Shown here one piece after another: positions 12,570-24,959 of a stretch of 64,000 nt of DNA. The notes below the pieces were generated by a model. That model worked only from the letters and a program-made list of their open reading frames with translations. It ran no database searches and was not told the DNA's origin. Location: the NCBI GenBank assembly GCA_037013495.1, contig CM072805.1:22346669-22410668 (forward strand). The letters run 5' to 3'. The translations under genes were made by a program, and so were the position numbers. How positions within the stretch are numbered: the stretch's first letter is position 1; each line of letters begins with the position of its first letter. Origin of the DNA: Hippophae tibetana (taxonomy: Eukaryota; Streptophyta; Magnoliopsida; Rosales; Elaeagnaceae).

Positions 12570-12796
12570 TTTTGAAAAAACAAGGAATAAATCTCCACAA
12601 AATAGCTCTCAAGTTTGTATTATTATTTTTCATGTGTTTCATTACAATTGTATAGCTATATATAAGGAGATTGACTCCTTGAATTAAAGATTTCTTGTTT
12701 TACTCCTTGAATTAAGGACTCCTTGTTTTACTTCTTAAATTAAGGATTCTTTATTTTACTCCTTAAATTAATGATTCCTTGAATTAAGGACTATCA
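12570..12796 (-). repeat. 3' LTR of the 12.6-19.4 kb copia element
   Basis: In plus orientation it starts TTTTGAAAAAACAAGG and ends AAGGACTATCA. The second half is a degenerate tandem of a 28-30-base unit around CTCCTTGAATTAAGGA. On the minus strand a purine tract (CTTGAGAGAGAG) precedes it. Confidence 0.85.
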
Positions 12797-13596
12797 TCCA
12801 ATACTCTCTCTCAAGCTGGATCCAGAAGGTTTATAGATCCAAGCTTGGATAGAAGACATTGAAACTGATGAGACGCCAAGGGCTTGGTGAAGATGTCAGC
12901 CAATTGGTCGAAGCTTCTTGTATAATGTGTCTAAATCACTTACAATTGAACTTGTTCACGAATGTAATGACAGTCAACTTTAATGTGTTTTATCCTCTCA
13001 TGAAACACTTGGTTTGATGTTATATGCATGGCTGCCTGATTGTCACAAAATAAGGATATAGGAAGAGTTGTAGTAACACTTAAATCACACAGAAGATCTT
13101 TAAGCCATATCAATTCACACGCAGTTGAAGCCAGTGCACAATACTCAACTTCAACACTTGATCTGACGATGATAGTTTACTTCTTACTCTTTCATATGAC
13201 CAAGTTTCCATCGACAAATGTACAGTAGCTAGTGGTGGACTTACAATCAATTGTGATCCTTGCCCAATCAGCATCGCAATACCCCATAATTTTTGTGTTG
13301 TCATTCTTCTTCATGATGATACCACGACCTATTGATCCTTTTAAGTAGCGTAAGATCCTTTTAACAAGGGTCAAACGCTCAAGTGTTGGGGAGTGCATGA
13401 ATTGGCTCACAATACTTACAGAATATATGATGTCAAGTTTGGTGATTGTTAGGTAGATCAACTTACCAACCAATCGTTGGTAATAACTTATATTTGTGAG
13501 TGGCGTGCCCTTCAAGCTAGGTTTGAGTTTGCTATTAAGAGGGGTAATGGTCAGTTTAGCATCGCTCATGTTATCTTCCTTGAGCAAATCTAGGAC

Positions 13597-15545
13597 TGAT
13601 AACTGCATTTTATATAGTTATATTCATCTATTTTATTAATTATAATTGTTATGTTCTTAATGTTTTTAGTTAATTTTAGTATAATAAATTAGTATTTACT
13701 GTTTTTTATATATTTTAAGAAAATTAAATAATTTGTATCGAAAACGTACTTAATTGCAATTTTGTGTCCAAAAATATAATTTTCAAATAAAAGAGTGTTT
13801 AATTGCAATTTATAAAAGTCAAAAATATAATTTAAATTAAAATCGGGCTTAATTTTAATTATTAAAAGTTTAAAAATTTAATTTAAATTAGAAAAGGGCT
13901 TAGTTGTAATTAAATAAAGTTTAAAATGTAATTTGAAGTAAATTTATGGGTCAAAATGTAATTAAGAAAGTTTAATTTTCTGCGCAGGAGAGAATAATTC
14001 CACGCGCTAAACGTGGATCACATCAGATACGCAACGGCGAGGATGTGCGCGTCTCCACCAAACCCGACCAACGCGAGTGGGTTCAGGTTTCGTTATATCA
14101 CACGGCTCGGTGCACGAGTGGGGCCCACATGCCGCGCAGGCCAGCGTGCATGTGGGACCCACGTGTCTGACGCATCCAGCCATTGTCCCCCACGTTATGC
14201 GCGCCTCTGATCCTATGCACTGATCTCTACGTGCAATCGGATCTTCAGCGAATAAAATGCTACCACTTGTCCGCATTAATCCTTATCGCGAATCAGAAGA
14301 TGCCACGTGTCCCACTTTATTTTTCAACCAATCATGTGATGACACATGTCATGTTACGATGAGCGCAAAAGCGTAGGATCACACCCATGTTGCAGCCATT
14401 GTCTCCCGTGCGACAATCTATCGTGCGCCCGTTTCCCGCAGCCAATGAAATGCTTCCACGTGTCCACATTAAATCCTTGTAGCGAATTAGATGCTGACAC
14501 ATGGCATGCACTTTCATTTAAGAAATCAGAACGACACCTCTGTGTCTACGCATGATTTTAAATATCGAAAATCGATACGCATGATTTTTATTTTTCGATA
14601 CAAATTTTTACGCGTTTATTAAAAAAAATGTAATATTTTAGATGTGTTTTTTAGCTATAAATAGGAGATAGTATGAGAGAGTAAAAAAAGTTTTTTGGAG
14701 AGTTTAGTTTTTGAGATTATTTTGTGTTGTTCCGTTTTGGACTGCAGAACACGCAGAAGCCATTTTTTTGGCTTTTGTTGTGTTCTGCGTGTGCCAAATA
14801 TTTGTGTTTTAATTTTCCTTCTTATTTATATAATTTTTCTATATTTGTTGTAATTTTTATTTTAAATTTATGAAGTAATTTAATTTTTCTAGGGTTGCAT
14901 TTGATCTAAATTTATGATGCTTTTATTTTAATTATTTTTGAACGATTTATAAGACGTTTGAGTTGTTTATTCTATTTTGTGCTTAATGCTTTTGATTATT
15001 TACGAATTTTATCAAATGATCCGTGGCACATAAATAAACTTGGAAGAGACATTTTTGTGTATATTGCTCATGGATATAATAACATGTATGATGAAGGATA
15101 GGAATATACCCTAATTGTATGTGTGGACATTTGAGAACTTAGAACGTAATAAATCTTGGTGAATTTAATTCTCATAGGAATATAGTGAATTAATTTAACG
15201 AGGTGTGTTTGTACGGAGCTCGAAAGAGATGTATGAATAAAATTAGAAGTTTTCGGTTGACAAATTAAATGTACTAAAAAATATAAATCAAAAGAAAATA
15301 ATATGATTTGAGTTGATTAATTTAGTGAAAAATTGCAATCCTATATTTCTTTTATTTTGTTATTAAACTCTTTTCTTAAATTTGTTACAATCAACGATCG
15401 TTTTGAATAAAATCAGAGAGAGATAATTTTAGTACTCAACAAACTATAGTAACAAATCTCCGAGAGAACGATAACTTACTTATCAAATATTATTACTTGT
15501 GACCGTGTATGCTTGCACGTTTTATGTTCTCCAAAAGAGACAACA
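13597..15545. mobile_element. Solo LTR of a Ty3/gypsy-type element
   Basis: The 1,949-base insertion starts TGATAACTGCATTTT and ends GAGACAACA. It is flanked by AGGAC on both sides (13592-13596 and 15546-15550). It separates the copia coding pieces ...ERKYV and LDLLKE, which would otherwise be contiguous. It has no internal domain. The right end, with CGAGAGAACGATAAC and GCTTGCACG before the terminal CAACA, resembles LTR ends of plant Athila/Tat-type elements. A solo LTR arises by recombination between the two LTRs of a full element. Confidence 0.85.
13985..14560. repeat. GC-rich core of the solo LTR with two related modules
   Basis: Within an otherwise AT-rich LTR this block is GC-rich and has several CACGTG/CACGTGT cores. 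Two diverged copies of a module occur at about 14,250-14,320 (AAATGCTACCACTTGTCC) and 14,445-14,510 (AAATGCTTCCACGTGTCC), each followed by CGAAT and GATGC. They may be LTR enhancer elements; that is inference. Confidence 0.6.
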
Positions 15546-18500
15546 AGGACATACTTCCTTTCGTTAAGAAAGAGTCTCTTATGCGAGGTGGTCATTTCGA
15601 TTCCAAGAAAGTATTTCAATATCCCAAGGTCTTTAATTGCAAACCTTTGTCTGAGGTTGAAAATATCGTCAGCATTATCATCTATATAAATCAAAACAAC
15701 CAATTTTCCTATAGCTTATGTGCGAAAAAATAGTGAGGAATCGGCGTTGTTGCTTTTGAAACCAACACTAGTGAGAATTGAGCTTAGCTTGGCATACCAA
15801 GCTCGTGGGGACTATTTCAGACCATAAATAGATTTGTGCAATTTGCACATTAAATCCAGTTCATTTATTTGAGGATGCCCAGGTGGCAATTTCATATAGA
15901 CTTCTTCTTTGAGATCACCGTGCAAGAATGCATTCTTCACATCCATTTGGTACATGGACCACCCATTGTTTACAACCACAGATAGTAGCACCCTTACTGT
16001 ATTCATTTTGGCAACATGTGCAAATGTTTCTTTGTAATCCACCTCGAATATTTGAGTGAATCCCCGAGCCACCAATCTTGCTTTATGCCTCTCAATTGAT
16101 CCATCTGACTTGAATTTGAGATTATAAATCCATTTGCAACCTACAAATTTCTTACCTTTTGGAAGTTTGGTGATACTTCAGGTGTTGTGTTGATCTGGGG
16201 CTTTAATTTCTTCTTGCATGGCTTATTTCCACACCTCTTGGTTATTGGCCTCATAAAAGTTTTGAGGCTCACTATAACTCGATATAGTGTTGAGGAATGT
16301 GGCATGGGCTGGTGTCACTCTCTTGTACAACACACAATTAGAGATGGGATGTATGGGTTTATAGGTGACAAATTCTTAAAGTCTTGTGGGAGGATGCTTA
16401 ACACGCATTGGATTACATCGTGGAGTTGGAGGATTTGTCTCACACTCATTCACATCTTGTACCATATTATGAGGATCATCTTGATTCTCACCATCTTCAT
16501 GAAATGTACCATCAGGGCGAAACCCTTCATTACTACTTTTAGTAAGAGATGTATCAATGTTGACATGGCCTGGATCTTGTTGTTGTGGAGCCTCAAGTTT
16601 GATTCTTGGTAGTAGAAACACATTCAATATGTCATCTCCTTGACTGTTGATTTCATGTGACTTGTTGAAAAAAGGGTTAGTTTCATAAAATCAAACATCT
16701 TTGGATACAATCAATCTCCTAAGTTGGGGATCATAACACTTATATCCTTTTTGTGTAGATGAATAATAGAGAAAAATACATTTAACATCTCTAAGATCCA
16801 ATTTATCTCGATGATGAGATTGAATGTGTACAAAACAAATGCAACCAAAGACTCTAAGGTGTGAGAGGTTAATTTTTCTTCCTTTCATGACCTCTAGGAG
16901 AGACTTGAAATCCAAGACTTGGTTGGGTAATCTATTAATGATATAAGTTGCTGCCATAACCCCTTGGGACCAGAATCTCTTTGGTACATTCATTTGTAGC
17001 ATTATTGCTCTTATTTTTTCAAGTAAGTCATAGTTTTTGAGTTCAGTTACACCATTTTGTTGAGGTGTGCCAACACAACTTTTTTGATGCATTATGCCAT
17101 GGATGCTCAAATATTGCTTCATGATATAGGACATGTATTCAGTGCCATTGTCAGACCTTAAGGTTTGAATTTTAGTGAAGAAATGACTTTTAACAAGGTT
17201 ATAAAAGTCCTTAAATACTTCCATAATTTCATTCTTAGACTTTAGAAGATACAACCATGTGACTCAAGAGAAATCATCAACAACAAAAAAACTTATAACC
17301 ATCAAAAGATTCACTAGTTGGTCCCCATACATCTGAATGAACTAGTTCAAAACACTTACTAGCCTTGGAAAAGGAAGAACTAAAAGGGAATCTAGTGGCC
17401 TTAGACAAGTGGAAAGTTTCACATGAAATTGCATCCTTCCTTAAGTTTGGAAATAAAGTTGACAAAATGGGTGGTGAAGGGTGAGCTAAATGTTGATGCC
17501 ACAATTGATTATCCAGGATGGGGTTAAACTTGGCTTGAAAACCTCTGGGATTGCTCTTAGATATGTAATAGAGACCATCTAAGTAAAATCCTTCACCAAT
17601 CGTCTTTTTGGTGGCACAATCTTGAAAAATGACATTGTGAGGAGAAAAATGGCTAAGCAATTCAAAGTATTTATGATTTTTCCTATAGACAGAAGTTGGA
17701 AGGGAAAGGAAGATACATATAAAACCTCCGACTCAATTTCATTTGACATTAATTTTATTTTTTCCTTTCCAAAAACATTTACACTCTCACCATTTGTAAT
17801 TGAAACTTGAGAAGGAATTGCTAATTTTTCAAATTTATGAGACTTTGACACATGGTTGGTCATATGATTTGTGACACTCGAATCTACAACCCAAAAATCA
17901 TGCAACATATTTATTTGAATAGTAGTTTTAAAGGCTTTTATGATACCTTGCATGTCCTTTTGTGGTATAAGTTTTGTATCTGCCAAGAAACCTACAAACT
18001 TGCCTAGCAATGCCGTCGAGTCTCCTTTTATGTTATTCACACGATCAATTCTAGCTTCTCTTATCTTGCCTTAAAGATACAACATAAACTCATTCATGAG
18101 TTTAGTTGGATTTTCTGTGAAGTTTTTGAATGGATTAGACTTATTAGAGGTAGAGGTAGAAGCATGATTTTCACGGTGTGTAGTACGATTCACCTTTTAT
18201 AAACCCTTTGTCCTTCACAAAATCAAGCTTTAATTTTGGATGTAAAAACCAACATGTGTCCTTAACATGGCATGTATAGTTTCAGTGTTGACACTTCAAG
18301 TTTGGATGCTTTCCTTTGTACTTTCTCTCGTTGGTTAGATAGGCTCTTGCCTCAGGTACACTAGCCATTGTATCCATGTTCATGACTTTTCTCCTTACTT
18401 TTTCACATTGAATTGTCGCACACATACTTGTGAAATAAGGTAGTTTAGTGTTCATAAGTATGTGGCATCGTAGATCTTCATATGTTGAATAGAGACTGGA

Positions 18501-19125
18501 TGGAAGTTGAAATATCTTATCTTTTTTTGCTCTCTTTCGTAGTAGAGCTACATCGGTTTTCTGAGGATGATATATTTTCAACTCATTCCGCATACTTTTC
18601 ATACTCCTTAAGAGTTGTAAAAAAGGCTTGATGTCTTATTGTAGATCGGAGATGTCCTTCTTTAATTGAAAAACTAATGCAACATTATTTTGACTGCCAT
18701 ACATTTCCTTGACCATCTCTCATAGTTGGTATGCAGATTCAGAGTAACTGAATATTTCAGCTAATTTACGTTTCATGGAATTTAGGAGTCATGACATAGC
18801 CAGTTGATCCTTTCTAAGCCAGGATTCATAGGTTGGTGAGGAAACATCAAGTACTTCGATGCTTCCATTTATAAATCCCAATTTGGACCTTCCACCTAGA
18901 GCTAGAGACACTACTCTCGACCAAGGTAAGTAATTAAACTCATTGAACAAGACTGAGCTTAACCTTTGATTTTGGTTGACATCCATTTCATGCACATTCA
19001 TGAAGAAAAACACCGATGAACTTTCAGCTTCTAATCTTAACGACTTGTCTTCAACCATTTTGAAGATTGAAGACACTCAGATAGCAATAAAGCAGAAGCA
19101 AGATAATTTCCCTACTTTGATACCA

Positions 19126-19385
19126 TGTTGAAAAAATAATGAATAAGTCTCCACAAAAGAACTCTCAAGTTTGTATTATTTCTTTCATGTTTTCATTACA
19201 ATTCTTTTATATTTTCATTACAATTATATAGCTATATATAAAGAGATTGATTCCTTGAATTAAGGACTCCTTGTGTTTACTCCTTGAATTAAGGACTCCT
19301 TGTGTTTACTCCTTGAATTAAGGATTCCTTGTTTTACTCTTTAAATTAAATATTCTTGTTTTATTCTTTGAATTAAAGACTATCA
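19126..19385 (-). repeat. 5' LTR of the 12.6-19.4 kb copia element
   Basis: In plus orientation it starts TGTTGAAAAAATAATG and ends AAAGACTATCA. On the minus strand it is followed directly by the primer site TGGTATCAAAGTAGG (19125-19111). Its internal CTCCTTGAATTAAGGA array differs in copy number from the partner LTR. Confidence 0.88.
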
Positions 19386-21043
19386 TTTGATAATTATATT
19401 ACAATTTTGTTATTCAAACAAGTTACAAATGTTTTTTTTAATATTAAGGGGGTGTTGACTGTTAAAAATACTTACCTTTATCCTTTGTGTTCTCTTTCTC
19501 TTTCGTTCTTGGCCACCTCATTCTTCAATCCCATTTATTGATACGAAAGATTAACATAATAATTAATAAACCAAACCAATTCACCTAAATTAAGAAAGAC
19601 ATAACCAAATTTCAGTAGGTTGTTTTGGGTTTTGGTAAAGCAAAAATGAATCATGGAATTGGTGAAGTTGTTAAAAATTATAAACCACACTTAATCAAAT
19701 TTAACTATATATTATTAATATAAATATTTGAAAAAAATTATATCTATAATGTTTACAATCATTTAATATATAATTTTAGTTATACTTTTATGTCAATTAA
19801 AAAATTGAAATAATTTATATTATTATTCTCTCATATTTATTTTTTTTAAAAATTACTATAACTAATAAAAAATTAAAATTATTTTTTGTTCTTAAATTCT
19901 TAATAATTTACTCATTTTTAATAGTTATTTTTTTCTTTAAAAATAGTACACAAATCTAGTTTTAATGCTAATATATAAATTTTTTAATTAAATTATTGAT
20001 TGAATAATAAATATTACTTATTAATTTAATATTAATCTAAAGTTAAAATAATTTAAATTTAATATAAAAATAAGTAGGTATAATATCTTATAACTCATAT
20101 TTTATAGATCGATTTAAGTTTTTGATTTAATAAAATGTATAAATAAATTTGAATAACATTTTAAATAAAATTGTGCTCAAATTGAATCGTACCCAACCTA
20201 GCCTAGTCATTGATCACGAGAATAGTTTAATAATCTTATTAATAAAATAAATAATTTTAATTTGAAAAATAATTATAAAAAAATCATTAAAATAATATAT
20301 TTTATTATTAATTATATATTTATCTTGAATAAATAGATCAAATAAAATAATTTTCAATATAATGGAAAAAGTGAAACCTATTGTCTAATTTAAGGGACCT
20401 AAAAAAATAACAATTTAGTTTTCAATACGGTCATGTTTTTGTCAATTAGTTAGTATACAGTTGTTGAAAGTATTTTTATTATAAATTTAATTACATAACA
20501 TATTATTTTTAAAGATAAAATTTTATTTTTAAATCCCTTATCATAGTATATATATATATTTATAATTAAAAAATATGTTTAACATATAATGAAAAATAAA
20601 GGGAATAAATAATAAAAAGAGATATAAAATAAAAACCTTAAATTTAGAATAACTAAATCATATATTGTAAACATGCCTTGAGAGGACAAAGAATGGGTTG
20701 GAGATGAACAACTAATGAATGATAACATTATACGCGAAAGGTGAAACCACCTTATCATGACAAAATTGATTTTAGTTTCCAGAAAGGTAGAGAAGGGTCC
20801 AACCTTTTTAGCATAGACTTCGTTCTTAACCTTTATAAGATTTTACATATGCATGTAAGGGTGCTTTTGGGAGTGTAATGAGATATTGACATATTGGTAA
20901 AATATTAAATTTTAATTATAGTGTATTTTTGGGTATCATACATAGATACCAGCGTATGTACATTTACTTGTGTGTGTGTGTTGGAAAAGAGTTGGATTAT
21001 AATACACACATGCATCCGTCATTTATTTGTTAAAGAATAATTG
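19386..21043. other. AT-rich intergenic DNA, no gene seen
   Basis: No coding region or known element was recognised. It is very AT-rich and has a short GT microsatellite (TGTGTGTGTGTGTTGG, about 20,970-20,985) just before the next retroelement. Confidence 0.6.
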
Positions 21044-21342
21044 TGATATAGTAAATTTGCAGAGAAGAAGATAAAGGAAGAAAAAGAATCAAAGAAGGAG
21101 CTAAATTTTGTGTAAGATTCTCGATAATCCTTCTCATTTCTAAGTGTCTTTATATATAGCCTTATAGGAACAAAATTAACGAACAAATCCTAACTGATTT
21201 CTGACCTTCTTAATAGAATTTCCTAGCCCTAATTTATTCGATGGTCCATTTTTGTTTCCCTAATCAAATTCGTGCCTTCCCTGTGCCTAACCTCTGCGCG
21301 CGATGCTTTGCTGATGAGGATGAACAGAATGAGCTCGTATCA
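21044..21342 (-). repeat. 3' LTR of the chromovirus
   Basis: In plus orientation it starts TGATATAGTAAATTTGCAG and ends GAGCTCGTATCA. The purine tract (minus: AGGGAGATAGGAA) lies next to it at 21343-21355. The first 60-65 bases match the truncated LTR at 25615. Confidence 0.85.
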
Positions 21343-21379
21343 TTCCTATCTCCCTAGGAGAATCCTTGCCCTTAAGGAT

Positions 21380-22470
21380 GAAGTTCGGGTATGATTTCAA
21401 AAATTGCCACTCATTTTTCCAAGTAGATTCTTCGATTGGAATATCCTTCCATTTGACCAAATTTTTTGTCTTGGGTTGATATTTCCCTTTTTAGGTCACA
21501 CAACGGTTGAGAATGGTTTCAGGCTTAGGAAGAATTGTTGCTTGTTCAGAGACTAGAGGAAGTTGGTTTGAGCTTGATGGAATTTCCCCTTCGTGTTTTC
21601 TTAACATGCTTACATGAAATACATCATGTAATTGTGAAGCGAGAGGTAGTGCCAGCTTGTAAGCCACTGGTTCTATTCGAGCGATGATTCTGTATGGCCC
21701 AAAAAAATAAGGAGCTAATTTTCTTGATGAGCGAAAGGCTATTGATGATTATCTATAGGGTTGGAGCCTCAGGTATACATAATCTCCTTCCTTGAAGATG
21801 ACCTCTCGTCGATGTCTATCAGCTTAACATTTCATCAGGTTTTGGATTTGTACCAGGCGATCTCTAATACGTAGGTGCTCATCCACAGTTAGAACTTGAG
21901 CAATTTTGGGGACATATGTTAATATGGGATGGGGGAATGTCGTAAACTGCTTCAAATGGAGTCATATGTGTTGTGGAGTGGATGGAAGTGTTATAGTTGT
22001 ACTCAGCCTAAGGAATCCACTCAATCCATTTGTGTGGTTGATCCCCAGTGAAGCAACACAGATACTGTTCTAGTGTGCGGTTGGTTACCTCAATCTGTCC
22101 ATCTGTCTGAGGGTGGTAGTTGGAACTCATGCACAATTGGGTTCCTGATAAACGAAACAAATCTTGCCAAAAGGAACTAATAAATACCTTATCACGATCA
22201 CTGATGATAGAAGTAGGCATACCATGCAGGCGTAAGATGTTGGACACAAATGTCTTGGCCACAGTGGAGGTTGAAAAATGGGTGCTTCATAGGAACGAAA
22301 TGAGCATATTTACTCAAGCGGTTCACAATCACCATTATAACTGTATCTCCTTTTGAAGCTGGTAATCCTTCCACAAAATCCATTGAGATATCAGCCCAAA
22401 TCTTCTCAGGTATGGAAAGTGGTTGAAGCAATCCTACTGGTCTCATAGTTTCTGTTTTGAACATTTGGCA
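21380..22470 (-). pseudogene. Chromovirus integrase C-terminal half and chromodomain-like tail
   Basis: The integrase core shows ADISMDFVEGLPASKGD, SDRDKVFISSFWQ and YHPQTDGQIEVTNRTLEQYL, the three parts of the DDE catalytic core (22464-22008). The far end, near 21,400-21,480, has LVKWKDIPIEESTWKNEWQF, a chromodomain pattern that in this family directs insertion towards particular chromatin. A stop lies just upstream of that motif and other frame breaks separate the pieces, so this copy is non-functional. Confidence 0.8.
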
Positions 22471-22855
22471 CAGTTTAGGCTAGTTGAAGCTATTTTTTAT
22501 GTGAGATAGGGTTTTGAGGAACCTAAAGTGTCCCTCCATTGGGGAGGAGTGATAATCAGCTACGATTTGAGGTATAAGGGAGGATTTATGGCTCAAATAT
22601 ACCTTGTTGTTTTTAAACCAGACCCCATCTCATTGTAACAATTTATGAGCCATTGTAGGAGTAGATTTGGCTATCAAGTTTGTGTAGAAAGGATCTTGCT
22701 AAACTTCCTTCTGTAGTTGTGTCCACTAGTCCATCTATGGCTGAGATATACTTAAAAAGAAGAATTCCACTACTCATGAAAGAGAATCCGCTCCTTGGTT
22801 TTCCTTCCCACGTTTGTACTCAATCTTATAATCATATCCCCAGTAGCTTAGGCAA

Positions 22856-24022
22856 CTATCGTGCCTGTGCTAGGGTGGTAATGCGCTGCTCCAACATATA
22901 TTTAAGGCTCCTCTGATCAGTGAGGATGGTGAATGGTTTTCCTAATAGGTAAGAGCGCCACACCAGCATAGCTTTAATGATAACTAACATTTCTTTCTCA
23001 TATGTTGATAAAGCCAATGCTGAACCCTTGAGAGCTTGGCTAAAGTAACCTATTGGTCTGCCTACTTGAGTAAGGATAGCTCCCAACCTGATGCCACTAG
23101 CATCACATTCAATTACAAATCTTTGGGAAAAATTAGGAAGGCTTAAAATTGGTGGTGTTGTTAAGGCCTCATTTAGCTGTTTAAATGAATTTTCAGCATA
23201 TGCATTCCAGTTAAACCCTTCCTTGCTCAAGAGATGAGTTAAGGGAGCTGCTAAACTACCAAAATTATGCAAAAAAAATCTGAAATAGCCAGCTAACTCC
23301 AGGAAGCCTCTAACTACTTTAGATGTGGTTGGGGTTGGCCATTCCTTAATAGCTTGGATCTTTGATGGGTTCATAGAGACCTCTTGATCTGAGACCACAT
23401 GGCCCAAATATTCTATTTGTTTCACCCCGAATTGGCATTTGGTTTCCTTGGCATATAAGTTATTGGTTGCTAGAAGCTGAACGACTACTTTCACATGCTC
23501 CAATTGATTATCCCTTGATTGGGAGTATATCAAGATGTCATCAAAGAATACCAGGATGAACTTTTGAAGGTAAGGTTTGAAAAAATCATTCATGAGACCT
23601 TGGAAAGTAGCTGGGGCATTAGTGAGGCCAAAAGGTATTACTAAGAATTCATAATGGCATTCATGGGTTCTAAAGGCTGTCTTAGGGATACCCTCATGAT
23701 AGACTCTTATCTGATGATACCCTGATCGCAGATCTATCTTGGAGAAAACATGAGCCCTGTAGAGCTCATCCAACAACTCATCAATCACAGGGATGTGGTA
23801 CTTGTCCTTAACTGTGTTATCATTCAAAGCTCGATAATCTACACAGAATCTCCAGTTTCCGTTAGTTTTTTTTACCAATAACACTGGTGAAGAAAATGAG
23901 CTACTGTTATGCCTGATTAGTCCAGACTGAAGAAGTTCTTTAACCATCTTCTCAATATCTGTCTTTTGATAATAGGGGTAACTGTAGGGTCTGACATTAA
24001 TTGGCCTTGCTCCTAGCTTCAA
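22856..24022 (-). CDS. Chromovirus reverse transcriptase / RNase H frame
   Basis: An uninterrupted 388-codon frame. It starts inside the polyprotein at KLGARPINVRPY. Polymerase motifs follow: GNWRFCVDYRALND, FSKIDLRSGYHQIRV, AFRTHECHYEF, then the catalytic FFDDILIYS (Y replaced by F in YxDD, as is common in Ty3 elements). The RNase H part begins near FVIECDASGIRLGAIL and includes YEKEMLVI and LTDQRSLKYML. It copies element RNA to DNA and removes the RNA. It continues into a damaged integrase and lacks a start of its own, so it is a preserved piece of pol rather than a separate gene. Confidence 0.85.
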   Translation of the reverse strand: MKLGARPINVRPYSYPYYQKTDIEKMVKELLQSGLIRHNSSSFSSPVLLVKKTNGNWRFCVDYRALNDNTVKDKYHIPVIDELLDELYRAHVFSKIDLRSGYHQIRVYHEGIPKTAFRTHECHYEFLVIPFGLTNAPATFQGLMNDFFKPYLQKFILVFFDDILIYSQSRDNQLEHVKVVVQLLATNNLYAKETKCQFGVKQIEYLGHVVSDQEVSMNPSKIQAIKEWPTPTTSKVVRGFLELAGYFRFFLHNFGSLAAPLTHLLSKEGFNWNAYAENSFKQLNEALTTPPILSLPNFSQRFVIECDASGIRLGAILTQVGRPIGYFSQALKGSALALSTYEKEMLVIIKAMLVWRSYLLGKPFTILTDQRSLKYMLEQRITTLAQAR

Positions 24023-24439
24023 AGGTATACGATGATCTTGTTGTCCTTTTGGAGGCAGCTCTTAGGGTAGCTCAAATATATAAGAGAACTCTGTTAATAA
24101 TTGTCTCATTTCTAGAAATGGGGAAACATCCTTATGTGGGTCATGACCCCTTATGGGAAAAATTTGAAGGAACAACCCTTTATTCTGTAGCTCACCACAT
24201 TCCTTTTTGGTTAGGGTTGCACTATTGGTTCTTTGTAAGCCTTGGAATGTATGAGTGACTCCTCATATCTTGAAGCTAAGGGTGAGCCTTTTATAATCTA
24301 TTTCTATTGGACCTAGGGTTTCAAGCCACTGAACCCCAAGCACTACCTCACATATAGCTACTGGTAGCACGAAATAATCTGTTGAGACCATATACCCTTG
24401 AATTGAAATAGTAAGGCCCCTACATTTCTCCACGCACTC

Positions 24440-24660
24440 AATCTTTTCACGATTGGCTATCATAACTTCCAATTTTCTGATTCTTAGTGATAGTGAAACC
24501 AAATTGGGAAACCAAGGTATGATCAATGAAATTATGTGAACTGCCCCCATCTATCAAAACTATTACCCTCTTATTTCTTAGACTTCCCATAACTCTACGT
24601 GTTTGAGGATGATTAGTACCTGTTATTGCGTGAAACGAGATTTCTGGCACCAGTTCCCGA
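24440..24660 (-). pseudogene. Chromovirus protease region
   Basis: VLIDGGSSHNFIDHTLVSQ matches the aspartic protease / retropepsin pattern of plant gypsy elements, where D-S/G-G/S-S-H-N is typical. It lies between gag and reverse transcriptase. A frame shift separates it from the downstream part (24,550-24,263). Confidence 0.75.
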
Positions 24661-24959
24661 GGTTCTTATTCAGGGTGCTCTTCTTCTGGAGTTTCTATAG
24701 GGGTTTGAGGCAATTCCTCTATCATAAACATTTGGGGTCGCACGCAACGGTGACCTGCTACAAACTTCTCATCATAGTAGTAGCACAAGCCCTTATCTCT
24801 CTATTCTCGTGCCTCCTGGTTAGTGATTATTTTGAAATTCATTGGTTGGAGTGTATTGGAACGCTGTAGAGGTAGGGTCTTAGCACACCAACGTGGGAGT
24901 GGTTTTTTGTTTTGGGATTGCTTGTATAAGACTGGTAACGTGGATCCAAGGTATATTTC

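Larger units (their letters stand above)
12797..19120 (-). pseudogene. Decayed copia gag-pol, split by a solo LTR
   Basis: Gag begins at the ATG at 19076. Protease is near 17,900 (VVDSSVTNHM, where the family has DSGATDHM, so the DSG glycine is changed). Integrase follows at about 17,500-16,690: LWHQHLAHPS, a lost second Cys in CETFHLSK, then LRSDNGTEY and QNGVTELKN. Reverse transcriptase lies at 16,075-15,550 ([14 protein letters not shown], and YIDD near 15,690 with sequence missing after it). After the inserted LTR, RNase H resumes at 13,591 (YCDADWARITIDCKSTTSYC). The C-terminal tail ADIFTKPL is encoded near 12,900. Several stops and frame changes are present. Confidence 0.88.
12570..19385 (-). 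mobile_element. Decayed Ty1/copia retrotransposon (nested host)
   Basis: Minus-strand order is LTR (19385-19126), tRNA-Met primer site, gag, protease, integrase, reverse transcriptase, RNase H, tail, purine tract, LTR (12796-12570). A 1.95-kb solo LTR (13597-15545) interrupts it between reverse transcriptase and RNase H. The bases flanking the two outer LTRs do not form a clear target duplication. Stops and frameshifts make it inactive. Confidence 0.9.

Noticed and set aside
14007..14555. Frames of 60-90 codons in the solo LTR core
   Set aside because: They lie in the GC-rich core of an LTR and have no domain; composition explains them.
16187..16612. Plus-strand 141-codon frame
   Set aside because: Antisense to the copia linker/RT region; no recognisable protein.
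19386..19395. Target duplication for the 12.6-19.4 kb copia
   Set aside because: The bases after the right LTR (TTTGA) do not match those before the left LTR (ATTAT); one edge may have been altered.
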